Below, in pieces: positions 13,030 through 24,664 of a stretch of DNA of 64,000 nucleotides (position 1 is the stretch's first letter; the number at the start of each line of letters is the position of its first letter). Both the position numbers and the translations under genes were made by a program. Source of the stretch: Chalciporus piperatus (Eukaryota; Basidiomycota; Agaricomycetes; Boletales; Boletaceae); contig JBBPTG010000013.1 of NCBI GenBank assembly GCA_038093975.1, forward strand, positions 186,001 through 250,000. The letters run 5' to 3'. The notes under the pieces were generated by a model. That model was given only the letters and a program-made list of their open reading frames with translations. It had not been told where the DNA came from and searched no databases.

Positions 13030-14120
13030 GATTCTGGGCTTTTTCGATGATTCGTGATTTGTGATTCGGCTTTCGGCTTTCGATAGATGATACATACCCC
13101 CCTGTATGAGCTCTGTAATTTGTCTGTAATAATGGACTGTATTTTGGACCAAGGTCCACGCTGAACGTGCATAATTTGTGTTTTCAATCTATCGATGGAC
13201 CCTCGTCAAAGGCAGGGCGGAGATTGACTTGCTACAACTTTGATCAATGACATGGAGACATTCAGGCTTTCTCCATCCCGCATACAGACATCGCAAGGCT
13301 AACCCTTCGCCCCATCTGATCAAGTAGCTTCGTTATTCCACATTTTGTTTTTGTGGCGCGAAAGGACTCCCTCTCCGAGTCCGCCACCGCAGGAGGTGAG
13401 ATCGTCGACGAGAATGTCGCTCTTGGGAACATAGTAATATTGTTCCGCTAGGTTGGCCACTGTATATCGAGGCACCTATTATGGAAGAACTATATCCTTT
13501 GCCAGCATATACGATGTTGTGTGTGCTCGCTGACGGGGATCATGCATCATGGTGGAAACCTCTTGATCACGTCGCGAAGATAATTCCCGATAGTCTTCAT
13601 ATAGCTGGTTTCCCTACCACTCTGAACACCGTACGGCTGGTACTAGCAAAGCTTTATATTATCACTCACATGCATTGTTTCGTCTTGAGATGATATTTGC
13701 CGGACCTCTATGTAGCGACGACAGCTTGGCAAAACAGTATCCAAGGCACTTGCCATACCCGGCATTCAACTTGAAGTTGTAGTACACGGAAAAGTGAATG
13801 GTCCTTCCGAGTCAAGTACACCAGATTATCACTGCGGAAACAGCAAAATAACGGGAGACTAACCGTAGATAGATTGTTGTCATAACTGTACCTGTCCGTG
13901 CATCAAGTTGCGAGTAGTTCTGTGAATGACCCCCAGTTGTTGCTCAAGTCGCTATTTGCTGAGTTCCATCCGATCGTTAATTCACAGTCACTCCACACCG
14001 TTGGCTTTCAAGAAAGAACGACCATTATTTATTGCAATAAATAGAAGTGAAATGAAGAGTGGATGAGATAGCTAGAAAGCATCCACTGTTCGAGTCAATA
14101 ACGACGCCAACGACAACCTA
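13030..14120. other. Intergenic, no supported gene
   Basis: About 1.1 kb between the convergent phosphatase and FAD-oxidase genes. I see only short unconvincing frames and no repeat or RNA gene. Confidence 0.45.
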
Positions 14121-16723
14121 TTACCTTCTGAAGACGGAGGCCATGGCTTGCTTGTTTGTAGTGTAGCACTGGTAAGCCGGCGAATTTTGCACGGAGGCGA
14201 CACCCTAGATCAGCTCGTCAGTACAACAAACACATGCAGCCACCAAAAACAAAGTATTTACCGTGTATGTGGTGAAGACTATCGAAATGCGCGATCAGCG
14301 CCCTTGTCCAAATTCAGCGAAAAAAATCATACTCACAGTTCTTGGGGTCGTACTTCTGCTTGATTTGAGAAAGCTGGTTGTACTTGTATCCGAAGAAGGC
14401 TATGTATGACGATCAGTTAGTCAGCTAGGGAAGGGTCAAGGACAAGAACCTACTCTCTTGCCAGTTTGGCTCGAAGGGGCTTCCTTCATTCTGGTAGCTA
14501 CCGGTGATACCGAGCTTGGTCAAAGGCACGACGGCGGTCTGAAGGTATTTCATGATCTTGGCGTTCTCTGTGGCGTTGACATCCATTGTCCACGGGCTAT
14601 CCGCACGCCATTCAGATCGGTATTGCCCCCCTCGAGGACGAAATGAAATGGGAAGACTTACACGGAGAAGATGGTGTGCCAAGTCGCCTCGTAAATATGC
14701 GGGTTAGCACCGGTCGTGTTGACCATATTTCTCGTCGCAGCTGGCATACTCGAGAAGATGACCATGGGGATGGGGCCGAATGTTCCGGCCGGAGCGCCAT
14801 TGAGGGGTTCATTCATAATCAGCAATCCTGCCCAGGCAGCGGCTGCGACAGCCTCGATCGTCGCGGGCGAGCTAGGGTCAAGCATGGATGCAGGGACGAG
14901 ACGCGAGGCAAATTGATCGTTGCTGCCGAAGAGACTGAGCCCCTCGTAGAAGGGGCCGATTTGTTCGAAGATGGAGGCCGAGACGGAGGGGTACATCTCC
15001 TGGGATGTCTGGTTCTGAACCACGGTGTAGTTTCCGGAGAGACTCTGGAGCTCAGCGAAGAGTGGGAAGAGAGTATCCAACGTAGTGAAGGTACTGGGCC
15101 AGTAGAAGTTCTACGATGAAACGGACCAAAGAAAAGTGATGGGCGGACGGACAAGGGAGGACACCAATTGGAATACATACGATAATGTATTCAGTTGGGC
15201 CGACGAGGCCACCCATTGTAACACCACTGTCGATGATTTGGTTCTGGTGCTTGCCTAGCAGGGCAAGGAACTGAATACCCAGAGCATTGGGGTCTTGGGC
15301 GGGGTTGGGTGCAATAGCGAGAAGGGAGGCTCCGACCGGTGTCGCGGGGTGTGCTCGGAAAGTAGCAGAGGCTACAAGAGTTATAACAATAGAAAGTCGA
15401 CATTGTTGAACGCACGTACTGACGATTCCCCAGCTTCCTGGGCCACCTCCACGAAGAGCCCAGAACAAGTCGGAGTTCTGAGCTTCATTTGCAACTCTAA
15501 TCTGACCGTCTGCGGTCACAACCTGCGAAAGGGCTCAGATTACAGGACACGTGACATACGAACAAGAACCATTACCTCGAACTCAAGAGCATTGTCCGCC
15601 TGAGGGCAATGTCATCGTCAGTTTCGACATGATATAATTTCGAAAAAAAGGGTGATCTTACACCGAGACCATATGCCGGTGTTATCCTAAACCAATGTCA
15701 GTGGAAATTGACTGGACCGGAAGCAAAATGGTTGCTTACGCTCCATGGCCACCCCCCTGAATCCATCCACCCGCTAAAACATGATGAGCGAGAACGACAC
15801 AAACATAACTTGACCGGGAGACTAACCAGCACCGACTGTGAAACAGGCTCCCCCAACAACGGTGATGTCGTTTTCCTCAGCGAATGCATAGACTAGACGA
15901 CAAGAAAGTTTAGATTAATCTGCAATTCTCGAGATTAGGAAACACTCACGATTCGTGAATTGCACACCGGACCCGAGGGTCACCGCAGGAACAGGGGACG
16001 CAGATGATCCTTGGGGCACGAAACTACTGTCATAGGCCATGCTGTCCATGTGGTGAGTCCACACCTGAAGCGTGGAGGGAGCAGCAGAACGGCCTAAGAA
16101 ATCGTGACCTAAAACTCTTCAGCGAACAGGGCTCCCATCGTCAGAACCAAGTCTGCATACCTGTGTTCTTCACAGTGATCTTGACGTTGTTGGCAGTGGC
16201 CCACCGGATGACTGTACTAGCGTCACTAGCATTGTAGATATCGATGCTGTAAGGAGGAGTGGATCCTTGGTAACATGTCGAACCGTTGACAGGTTGAGGG
16301 TTGAAGTAGTCGAGAACGCAGCCATTGCCGTAACCACAAGCCTCCCAGTTCGTCCAAAGCAGTGCCGATGCAGTTGCTTCACGCTAAGCGGAGTGACCAG
16401 GAGCATACATCATAGATCTATGCAATGGAGTTCGTGATAGTACGTACCATGGTATCGTTCTTGTATCCTGCGATGACCGTCTGGCAGGCTTCTGGGTCGT
16501 AGAGGGGGTCGTCAGTGTAACACACAGCCGCCCAGGGTCTGATGGCCTCAAGGCGTCCACCAACAGAGCTGTTCAACGCAGCCCATGCAGATGGAGAAGG
16601 CCATGAGCTGCTGCCCAAAGTTGCGAAGTTTGGAGTGGCATAAGCGGCTTGCAAGGTCTGTGACAATGCCAGCCCAGGGATAGAAAGAAGGAAAAAAAGG
16701 TTGCGCAAGCCTGCCAATGTCAT
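14121..16723 (-). CDS. Secreted FAD-linked oxidoreductase (berberine bridge enzyme-like)
   Basis: Start is the ATG at 16721-16723. The first residues form a signal peptide ([17 protein letters not shown]), so the enzyme is probably secreted. An FAD-binding PCMH-type module follows, with both residues used for bicovalent flavin in this family: the His in [12 protein letters not shown] (joined across an intron near 16110-16165) and the Cys in [10 protein letters not shown], followed by [10 protein letters not shown]. Next come [15 protein letters not shown] and [16 protein letters not shown]. The C-terminal BBE segment is [23 protein letters not shown] and, after two small introns, FFTTYTGVASV. 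The last exon ends at a TAA at 14121-14123. At least eight introns are needed. Members oxidise sugars, oligosaccharides or secondary metabolites; the substrate cannot be inferred here. Confidence 0.88.
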
Positions 16724-18229
16724 CACGACCGTCTCTCAAAGACTATCGAACGGTGCGGTAGAAAATCGAATGGTGCACTTGGGTTGCATTTCACTGAGCT
16801 TTATACCTGGCTTCGAGCCTGAGGCGCCACTGGCAGATTCGGGATAGTCTGGTAACCAAACCGTCGAATGAGGCAAGCCAGGGCAAGCCGTCGATAGATG
16901 GATTCGGGAGCAGATGCAACATGATATTCTGCCTGAAAATCATGTTTCAAGTTGATGGTGATCACGATTGGATTAAGCTTCGCCCGCATGGAGGATCCGC
17001 AAGACTGGGAAGTACCCGATGACTACCTATCCACAGTGACGCATCAGAGATACCAGTCACTGCGTTCTGTATCATCCCTGTACGTATATACCTGGGCTGA
17101 AGAGATTAGGTGCGGACGGGAGCTCGACCCATTCAAGAATACGCACATATGTGTACTAACCTCCAAAGTGCAATCAACCGTTTCACTTATTCGTAGCGAG
17201 ACAGTCGTGCGAACGATGTGGCGTTAAGTACGAGGAAGAGGCTACTATGACGTGGAGAAGGTACTCATCTTAGATCTAACATATCTCATGATGCAACGAT
17301 GCTACCACTGCCAACACCGAATCGGCACCCTTGTACGTGGCAGTTCCTGGGGCCTTCAAGAAGCTCGCGAGCATCTCCAAACCGATCAATCACACTGCGA
17401 TTCATCGCTCCTTTCGACAGAATCATATTTGGCATGTACGTGCATGCGCGGGCAGTGACACACAGCGATGCCACGGAGCCAAACAATCCCCGAGGTTTGC
17501 GACGTGTATGCACCTTATTTCTGTGCAAACCACATGAATTGTGGACCTGCAATATCGCGGAACCCCCCCATTATGTCTCAGTTGAACGTTCGTCGTCGTT
17601 CCCATTAAGGCTGATCCGACGTTAACGTTGCTTGGCATGCCCCGCCTGAGCTTGGCAACGACGTAGCAACGACGATTCCAGGACATATTGACGAGAATAA
17701 AGATAGTCAGATCTGACATCAGGATAACACTGAGCTTTCATGGGTAACTCGATCATGTACCGCCCGTGGTGATGGACCAAGTTGAGCAGGATCGACAAAT
17801 TTCAACAAATCCTGCGGAACGTCAGCGCGTCAGCCCCTATCTGGATGAACGAACACTTTGGGCGATCTTGGTTGACCTCAAAGGTCATTGAACTCTAACT
17901 TACTAAGTATACGACAGGCTGCAGCATGACCAGGCACGGGATACTTGACATCAAATGAGAACTGAAGGATATGGAGATATTATCATGCAGAACCGCCTCC
18001 GATCCCATGATGCTAACGGCAAGGACCATCATTTGGAGGTTGCCAGTAGTCTGGTGACCAGCCCCGTCTATCGACGGCTTGCCTCATAGACGGGCTGGTT
18101 ACCAGATTAGGTTGCCAGGCCCATTCAGGACTTTGACATCTTCCGAGAGTCCAGGTGCGCTGTCGCGCTCAAACTTTGGCCGTGAGTATAATGATTGATA
18201 TGTTCATCGTTAGTCAGGATTTCGGAGGC
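16724..18229. other. Intergenic region
   Basis: About 1.5 kb upstream of the FAD-oxidase gene. No coding unit is supported. It contains the hairpin-forming inverted repeat at 18051-18105, described separately. Confidence 0.45.
18051..18105. repeat. Near-perfect 20-bp inverted repeat (hairpin)
   Basis: The arm CTGGTGACCAGCCCCGTCTAT at 18051-18071 is almost exactly complementary to ATAGACGGGCTGGTTACCAG at 18086-18105, leaving a 14-base loop. GTTGCCAG flanks it on the left and GTTGCCAGG on the right, as direct copies. It is not followed by a T-tract. It could be the remnant of a small mobile element or a structured untranscribed site. Confidence 0.6.
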
Positions 18230-18560
18230 CGTGAGCGCTCGTGGTATCAGGTGGGCATACACTCAGTCCCCAATCTTGGAATCTATCATCAGAATGGAGT
18301 CGACCACGTCAGTCCAGGGGCCTCGTGCAGCAGCGGCCCCTCATAATGTGACCCTTCCATTCTATCCACGAGCTCTTCGACCCCAGCTTCCTCGACGTTC
18401 TGATTCCAGGTCAGTCCCTCCCGCAGCTTCCAATGGCATCTCTGGAGAGACGATTGGATCAGTACCTTGAGAATTCTTGGAGGGAGGATCCGGACCTAAC
18501 CCGGGCCGGTAACGCATCGTCTGGAGTACGAGAAGCATCCACGATGCGGCATAAGTATAG
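18230..18560 (+). pseudogene. Truncated relic of a DUF2828 gene (promoter plus first exon)
   Basis: From about 18230 the sequence resembles the upstream region of the DUF2828 gene that starts at 24570 (shared CGCTCGTG-TATCA-GTGGGCA). From 18295 it resembles exon 1 of that gene: GTGACCCTTCC, CGAGCTCTTCGACCCC, CTTCCTCGACGTTCTGATTC, and then GATCAGTACCTTGAGAATTC. Relative to the intact copies about 120 bp is missing from the middle of the exon, and an insertion of several bases breaks the frame near 18500. The vWA-like part is absent. It is a decayed fourth member of the cluster, on the far side of GRC3. Confidence 0.8.
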
Positions 18561-18880
18561 CCAATCATCTGGATGTCTAAAACACCATAACTGTGTGACA
18601 TTGGCTCAACTGTCAGACTAGGGGCTCACGTGTGGTCGGATAGATCTAGTGGCCGTTAGATCTGGCTCCGGCTTTACTCGTCTCCGGTGGACTAAACAGT
18701 ATGACAGTGGAGATTTACAGCACGGTAGACAGGGGTATTCGTCGAGCTGTTAGTCTCTAGACGTTTTCCTTCACTGAGGAGCTTGCAAGTTGACCCGGAC
18801 AGCGATGCGAACTGAAGACACCGCGTGACTATTGCGACTGTTTACTTCTTCCTTCAATTCGTCACGATCGTCGTGCTACG

Positions 18881-21416
18881 CTACATCTGTCCTTTCCTCA
18901 TCAAGTTCCTCCTCACCCGCCGCTTTTCACTCCCTATACCCTCACCCTTTCCCCATTGCAAGAATGGCACATGACTCTTCTCCACACCCGCCACGCCTCC
19001 CTCCTCCCCTTGTCGGAAGTCAAGCATACCCCATATCGGCAGTTCCATCTCACCCTTCACCAGTAGACGTGATTGGGACAACACTCCAGTTGGAAGGGGA
19101 GTGAGAACGTGCATATGTGGCGAGCGTGGGTTCAACGAGGATGGAATACCTCGAATGAGTGCGAGGCCATGGCATGTTGACAACAGTGGATCTGGGGGAG
19201 GCTCGGCAGGCGTGTACGGGAGGGTGGACATCCCTGGAGATGTCGGCTGTGCCGGTTGGGAATGCGTGTGAGAGGAAGCATTCGAGACGAGCCCGACTAT
19301 AGCGCCGTTTAGAACCCTCATCAGCTCCGAGGGTACCACGTCTTCGTATCCCGGACCACTCAAGCATACGTTATCGAATGCCTGCGTGTAGTCGACCTCG
19401 TAGGGGTATCGAGCGCACAGAGGTAGAGACGTATCCCAGCGTACGGCGGTAGTCTGCTTGATCCGCGCCAGCGCCGACGTCGGCCAGGGTGAAACCTCAG
19501 GAAATACGGCGTGAAAGTACGAAAGTATGTTGAGATGGCGATGGTCAGTGGCGGTATGGTACGTGTGTGTCATCTCTGGCGGTATGGCCTCAACCTTGAT
19601 ATGTCGTCGGACTTTTGCCTGGATGAATGGTGTAACGGCCAAGTGTTGTGGGATATGTTGCGTCTGCATCGTTAGAGGCCAACTCCTCTCCTCCGCACCC
19701 TCAATCTCGAACACATGGGAAGCCTCGATGCGCTCTTCGATGCGTGTGTTCAGGTCGGCACCCAAGCCTTTAGTCCACCCCATCGTGTTTACAACGAGTG
19801 GGATAGCGTCGTTTATTCGTTCATCGCCAGATGGAGGGTCATCACTGAGAATGGGAAACTGTAAATCGAGCTTGTAGGTTTCCAAGAGAGCTTGAATCGA
19901 ATCTAGGTAGTATGAAGGGTTCGATCGCGGCGACGTGGCTCCGACATAATGTGCACGATAGGGTAGACTTGGGTGCGTAAATGAAGGTCCTGCAAATGTC
20001 GCGCCAGTTACTACCGACAGTGGAAAGCTTGATACAATCGACTGACCGAAAATGTAATTCTCAACGACGTTGAGCGCCACCATTCCACCCGGCGTGAACT
20101 CGGACTGACCCAAGTCACACTCAAGGAAGGCTACTCGGCGATACCTGGGGCGTAAGCAAGATGAGAAACAATCTACGAGAGTCTTAACGAGTACTGACCG
20201 ACCCAGCAAGCGGTTAACCAACGTCCGCGCAAACGTGCTCTTCCCACTCTTCTTGGGTCCCCTCACCAAACATATCGGCGCAACGTTGATCTCCGAGTGG
20301 TCGCTCTCGTGTGTCGAGGCAAAAGCGGCCTCCCAGTATTTCGGAAGCATGAATGGATAGATATCCTTGGCGCTGTGTTGGATCTTCGAAGAATGTGTTG
20401 GCTGAGCAGTGCAATGCGAGATGTCAAGCACGTACAATGTGAATCCGGGCGAGCTCGACGCTCGACGAAGTACCCAGCTCTCGAGGTGGTTTGAAAGCGT
20501 TTTCAAACACTTTGCATATCTGTCCGAGGCCTTCAACACTCGTGTTGGTGCATCTGATCAGGATAGCAGTGCTGTTTGGTTTTTCTCGAATGGCTGGTGG
20601 GATGGGATAGGTACACGACCCAGGGCGGTCCGCTGCGACCCAAGACAAAACAGGGATTGGTGATGACCGAGGCGCGAAGAGGGCATGGTCTGCGTCGGAT
20701 GGCGATAGCGTAACACCAAGCAAGGAGATGCTGCCTTGTAAAACTCGGAAGGAATATGTTCCTATGAGAGCGACTGTATCGTTTGCATGAAGCACCAGGA
20801 TCACTGGCTTCCCAGAAGAATCGTTCTCGTTCTCGTCCACGATATAGACATTTTGATTGAGAACAGGACGGAACGTAGATAGACGGATAGATTCGAATCC
20901 TCTCGATGTCGAGGGAGCCGGATGACCGGCAGGATCAAAGGTGCCGGATGTGCCAGGTTCTTCGTCCTCCGAGGAATCCACCTGTGGTCGACTCGGCGAC
21001 CAAGCACGTTTGGTTTTCGTGACAGAGATGGACATCAACCCGACCTGTTGAGCGACATCCATCTCTATCTGAACATCCTCCCCAGATGAAGAGTCTGACT
21101 CTGAGCTCTGGTCGACGGGTTCGTTGGCTACGTCGAAGTAGCGTACATTTTGGTCATATTTTTTCGACGTATGGGAGAACTTGACTTTTTTGTTTGTAGA
21201 CGATTCGCCATTGGACGAGACACGAGTTTTCCGCTTAGATGTCGTTTTTTCGATAGATTTTGAGGTCCCAGATGACGAACCACTCTTTGATTTGGTGGAC
21301 GGTGGGGATGGTGGCCGAGATGAAGGTGGTGGTGATGGAGGCTTGGAGGAAGGAGTAGTGGAAGTCTCCGCAGCCGCCTTGGCTGCTTTGCGTGCAGCGA
21401 CAGCACTGATCATCAT
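18881..21416 (-). CDS. GRC3: Polynucleotide 5'-hydroxyl kinase GRC3/NOL9
   Basis: The start ATG at 21416 gives MMISAVAARKAAKAAAE, like the N-terminus of fungal Grc3. Exons are 20436-21416, 20199-20401 and 18881-20144, together 815 residues. After a Ser/Lys-rich disordered N-terminus comes the kinase domain with the Walker A motif GPKKSGKST at about residue 375, a Walker-B-like FLECDLGQSEFTPGG, and the clasp-like region containing PLVVNTMGWTKGLG. Grc3 acts with Las1 in the nucleolus: it phosphorylates the 5'-OH left by Las1 cleavage of ITS2 during 27S pre-rRNA processing, and also supports RNA polymerase I termination. The first intron would be only 34 bp (20402-20435). Its length is not a multiple of three and retaining it brings a stop, so a splice there is needed. 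Confidence 0.9.
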
Positions 21417-21596
21417 GGAACGTGTTTCGAGGCGACTGAGAAGGTAAACAACTCCCTTCTCAAAATGGCAAGTAACCCCTGACGTGTCTGAACAAGATAC
21501 ACAGATCGACATGTAATTGTGATGCTACAGTAACGGTACCAAGTACAGAGTTAACGTATGATACAAGAGACGGGTATCGTCGCGAATCTCGCGTTT

Positions 21597-23890
21597 TTAA
21601 TCAATGACTCTGAGCCCATCAAAGCTTTTCCATCCTAACGCCTTCTTCATAACCTCCACCGGCGTCAATGGCATCTTCTCAGGTCGTCCCTCCTTGTCGA
21701 GCACCTCCCACTCATCCTCATCCTCGACATTCATGAAAACCTTGAGTAGCGATGCTGAATATCCGCTCAACAACGCAGCCCCCTCTCGGTCGCCTGTCAC
21801 CGGCGCAGTGATGCCATGGCCATCCTCAGGGCTGGACAGATCCCAATACACCATCTCGGGTACATCGTACCCCGCTTTCTGGTACGCCTTGACAATCACA
21901 TCGTGGTTCGTGTTCCATTCCGCCACGTTATGCGCCCCGATGGATCCGGAACCTCGCGCCTCGTCAAACTGCATATCGCTAAACACAAAGATCCGTTTGA
22001 TCATCTGATCTTTCGGAACGTTGTACCTGATTGCAAGGGGGAGCAGAAGATCGAGGAAAACGGCGTTAAAGTCCGTATTCATGCCCCAGTTTGCCCGGCT
22101 CATAGACATGACCGTTGCGCCGAGCGAAACACGAGCTGATTCGGGATCGAGCGTGACCAACTCTGGAGTCGCGGAGAACGTGATGAATGCATCATTGAAG
22201 GGAGGTGTTGCGAGCCGAGCGACGAGAAGGGAAAGAGAGACAGCGGGCAAGATAGGTGAGACGTTGAACGGATTTTTGCCAGTAGCGCCCGGATCTGACA
22301 AGTATCCCATCGAGCCAGAAACGTCGCAGACGGCAATGGAGTTATCCAACTGGCCTGACTCGCGGAGACGAGTCACAAGCGTAGCCCACTGCGCATTCAC
22401 GACTTGAACATTGGCTTCTGCAAGCCTGGCCTTTCGCTCCCGCAAGGCATCGGCGAGGCCACGATTTGGTTGTCGAGTGGAGTGACTGGCATGGTACACT
22501 TGGTAGGCCTCGTGGACGAGGACGTGGGGAAGGAGCGTTGCACCACTGATCTGCTTCTTGCCCGACTCGACATCTTTCAGGTAGTCCAGGAATCGCTCTT
22601 CGTCGTGAGCGAAAAACTGCTCCTTGTTCTTGCTCATACATACGGATGCCACGCGCGTGTAGACAATCTCTGACCAGCGGTTCGACGACATCAACGGTTC
22701 AGGGACACGCGATAGACTTCTTCCGCGAGTGAGCACATGGCTCTGGTAGAACGACCGCAGAAGATGCATATCGAGTGCGGTTGGGGGATCATACGACGAA
22801 AGCCTGTGGGCAATCGAAGACGACACTTGCGCTTGATGGAGAAGCAGACAAATCGCAGACGCGATGTTGGTGACACGATCGTGTGCACCTCCGGGAGTCG
22901 GAGCCCACTTAGAGGCTAGGGAAAGTGCGTGCATGAGGTCCATCCGCTCCTTCTTAGCAGCATCGCGGGGCAGGGTAGAAATCCTCTCCATCGTATCAAA
23001 ATCCTTGGCCAGCTGGTCCGCAAAGAGCCTGGCGATTGCGATGTAGAGAGCACGGAAGCGCCTGTCATCGAGTAGCTTCCGCGTAAGACGCTCGTGGGCA
23101 TGCTCGAACAACTTTACGCGCTGCTCTCGAGACCATTTCTCTTGCTCTTCGTTATTCTTGAACACCGGCCGGGACTTGCCATCGTAGTAGTTGTGCAAGA
23201 AAGTAGAGCGGGGATCGAGGGGACGTTTGGGACGAAGTTCGTCGAGGGTGGCCATGGCCAATATGTCAAGCAAGTCCTTCCAGGAGCCATGAGCTGCTCC
23301 CTGTATCCTCTTCCCCGTCTTCTTGTTGGGTCGGAGGCAGACTGGCTTTACCAGCAAGTGAAGATTGCATATCGCCGTTCGAGGATGAGTCTCGAAAAGC
23401 CACCCGAAGGCACTGAATGGATAGGGTCACAGAGTCAGCAATACACACCCAGCGAGAACGTAGGAACCTACCGATAGAACAGCTCCTTCTCACCCTTACC
23501 ATCATGGATACTCCTCGTGCTCCAGATGATGCGAAGTGTTAGCTCTGGGTCCTCTTCCCACGAATTTCGGAGGTACCGTTCAATCTTCTCTCCTGGGCTT
23601 CCAGTCCGGAGACCCAAGAATGCATCCAGGGTAGCTACGAGCGTAGAGCTGAACGTAGGGGCTGCATTGGTTGTAAGCTTCTGGTGAGCAGTGGAGCGGA
23701 GAGCATCCATCATGGCATTGGATGGGACGGGAGCGGCGGCCCCGTGTCCCTCGGCCTTGGGCTCTGGAACAGCCTGAGGTGGAATCAGAACGTTGAGGAA
23801 GTTGCGGTCGAAGAGCTCGGGGATAGACGGAAGGGTCACGTTCTGAGAGGTCGCTGCTGCAGCAGGGTTCTGGATGGAGACGGTCGACAT
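21597..23890 (-). CDS. DUF2828 protein with vWA-like domain, copy A
   Basis: Two exons, 23472-23890 and 21597-23412, with a 59-bp intron, encode 744 residues. The protein is a DUF2828-family member: an all-helical N-terminal two thirds, then a C-terminal von Willebrand factor A-like domain. The DVSGS motif at about residue 505 fits the metal-coordinating DxSxS MIDAS signature, and a second block runs through RIFVFSDMQFDEA. The overall plan, a helical module followed by vWA, resembles TROVE/Ro60 RNA-binding proteins, but no function is established. It is head-to-head with copy B, sharing an inverted-duplicate upstream region, and its 3' end faces the GRC3 start 180 bp away. The first exon is closest to copy B; the middle of the body (about residues 250-350) is closest to copy C. 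Confidence 0.88.
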
Positions 23891-24664
23891 TCTAACGAAT
23901 GATAATCTGATCAGTAGCTCTGATTCTGCCCACTTGATAGCACGAGCGCAGGGCTTGCTTCGGGACCCTGATCAAGAATCGCTCGTATTATATGGGGCTG
24001 AAAGCTCGCTAACCTCCCCTAAGTTGTCAGATTGAGTCATTGATGGTTCCGACTCCATCCTGACTCGGGCTGTCAGGTACACCACAGCTTTCAAACTACT
24101 CCCGTTACAGGGTTTCGCTCCCTCTGGAAGTCCCGAAACTTCTTCAAACGAGGTTGACATGGACACGACCCTTCTGCTCCACTTTTGAAGGTGACAGGTC
24201 GCGTGTTCTCAATGCAGTGTCAGACCCCAAAGAGTCGGGATGAAGACAGAAGAGTGTGGTCGTCATCCCATGCAGGAGCTTTGTGCATCAATAGAACACA
24301 TCACGGTAAGGAAGAGGTTTGCGGGTTCAAATAACCGAGAATGATTCAGAAAGACACGGTACTCGTGACTTGACTCACGGTACCTCGAGACAACAGAATA
24401 TCACGGCCTAGCCTTCTCCCCTAGTAAGTACGTCAATCTGACAGCCCGAGTCAGGCGACACACAGCTTTCAGCCCCATATAACACGAGCGATTCTTGACA
24501 AGCCCTAGGTACGCTCGTGCTATCAAGTGGGCAGAATCAGAGCTACTGATCAGATTATCATTTGTTAGAATGTCGACCGTCTCCATCCAGAACCCTGCTG
24601 CAGCAGCGACCTCTCAGAACGTGACCCTTCCGTCTATCCCCGAGCTCTTCGACCCCAACTTCCT
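23803..24664. repeat. Inverted duplication joining DUF2828 copies A and B; divergent promoter
   Basis: Reading outward from the two divergent start codons (23890 and 24570), the 68-bp segments 23878-23945 and 24517-24584 are inverted copies differing at about one base. The match continues into both first exons for roughly another 75 bp at near identity. Toward the centre a further block around ATCGCTCGT-TTATATGGGGCTGAAAGC is also mirrored (about 23970-24003 and 24470-24496) after an indel. The symmetry centre is near 24230. The arrangement implies one ancestral gene with its promoter was duplicated in inverted orientation. The region must contain both promoters. Confidence 0.82.

Noticed and set aside
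23094..23477. Plus-strand frames opposite the DUF2828 genes that recur at all three copies
   Set aside because: They recur only because the genes are paralogous; they are shadows of the coding strand.
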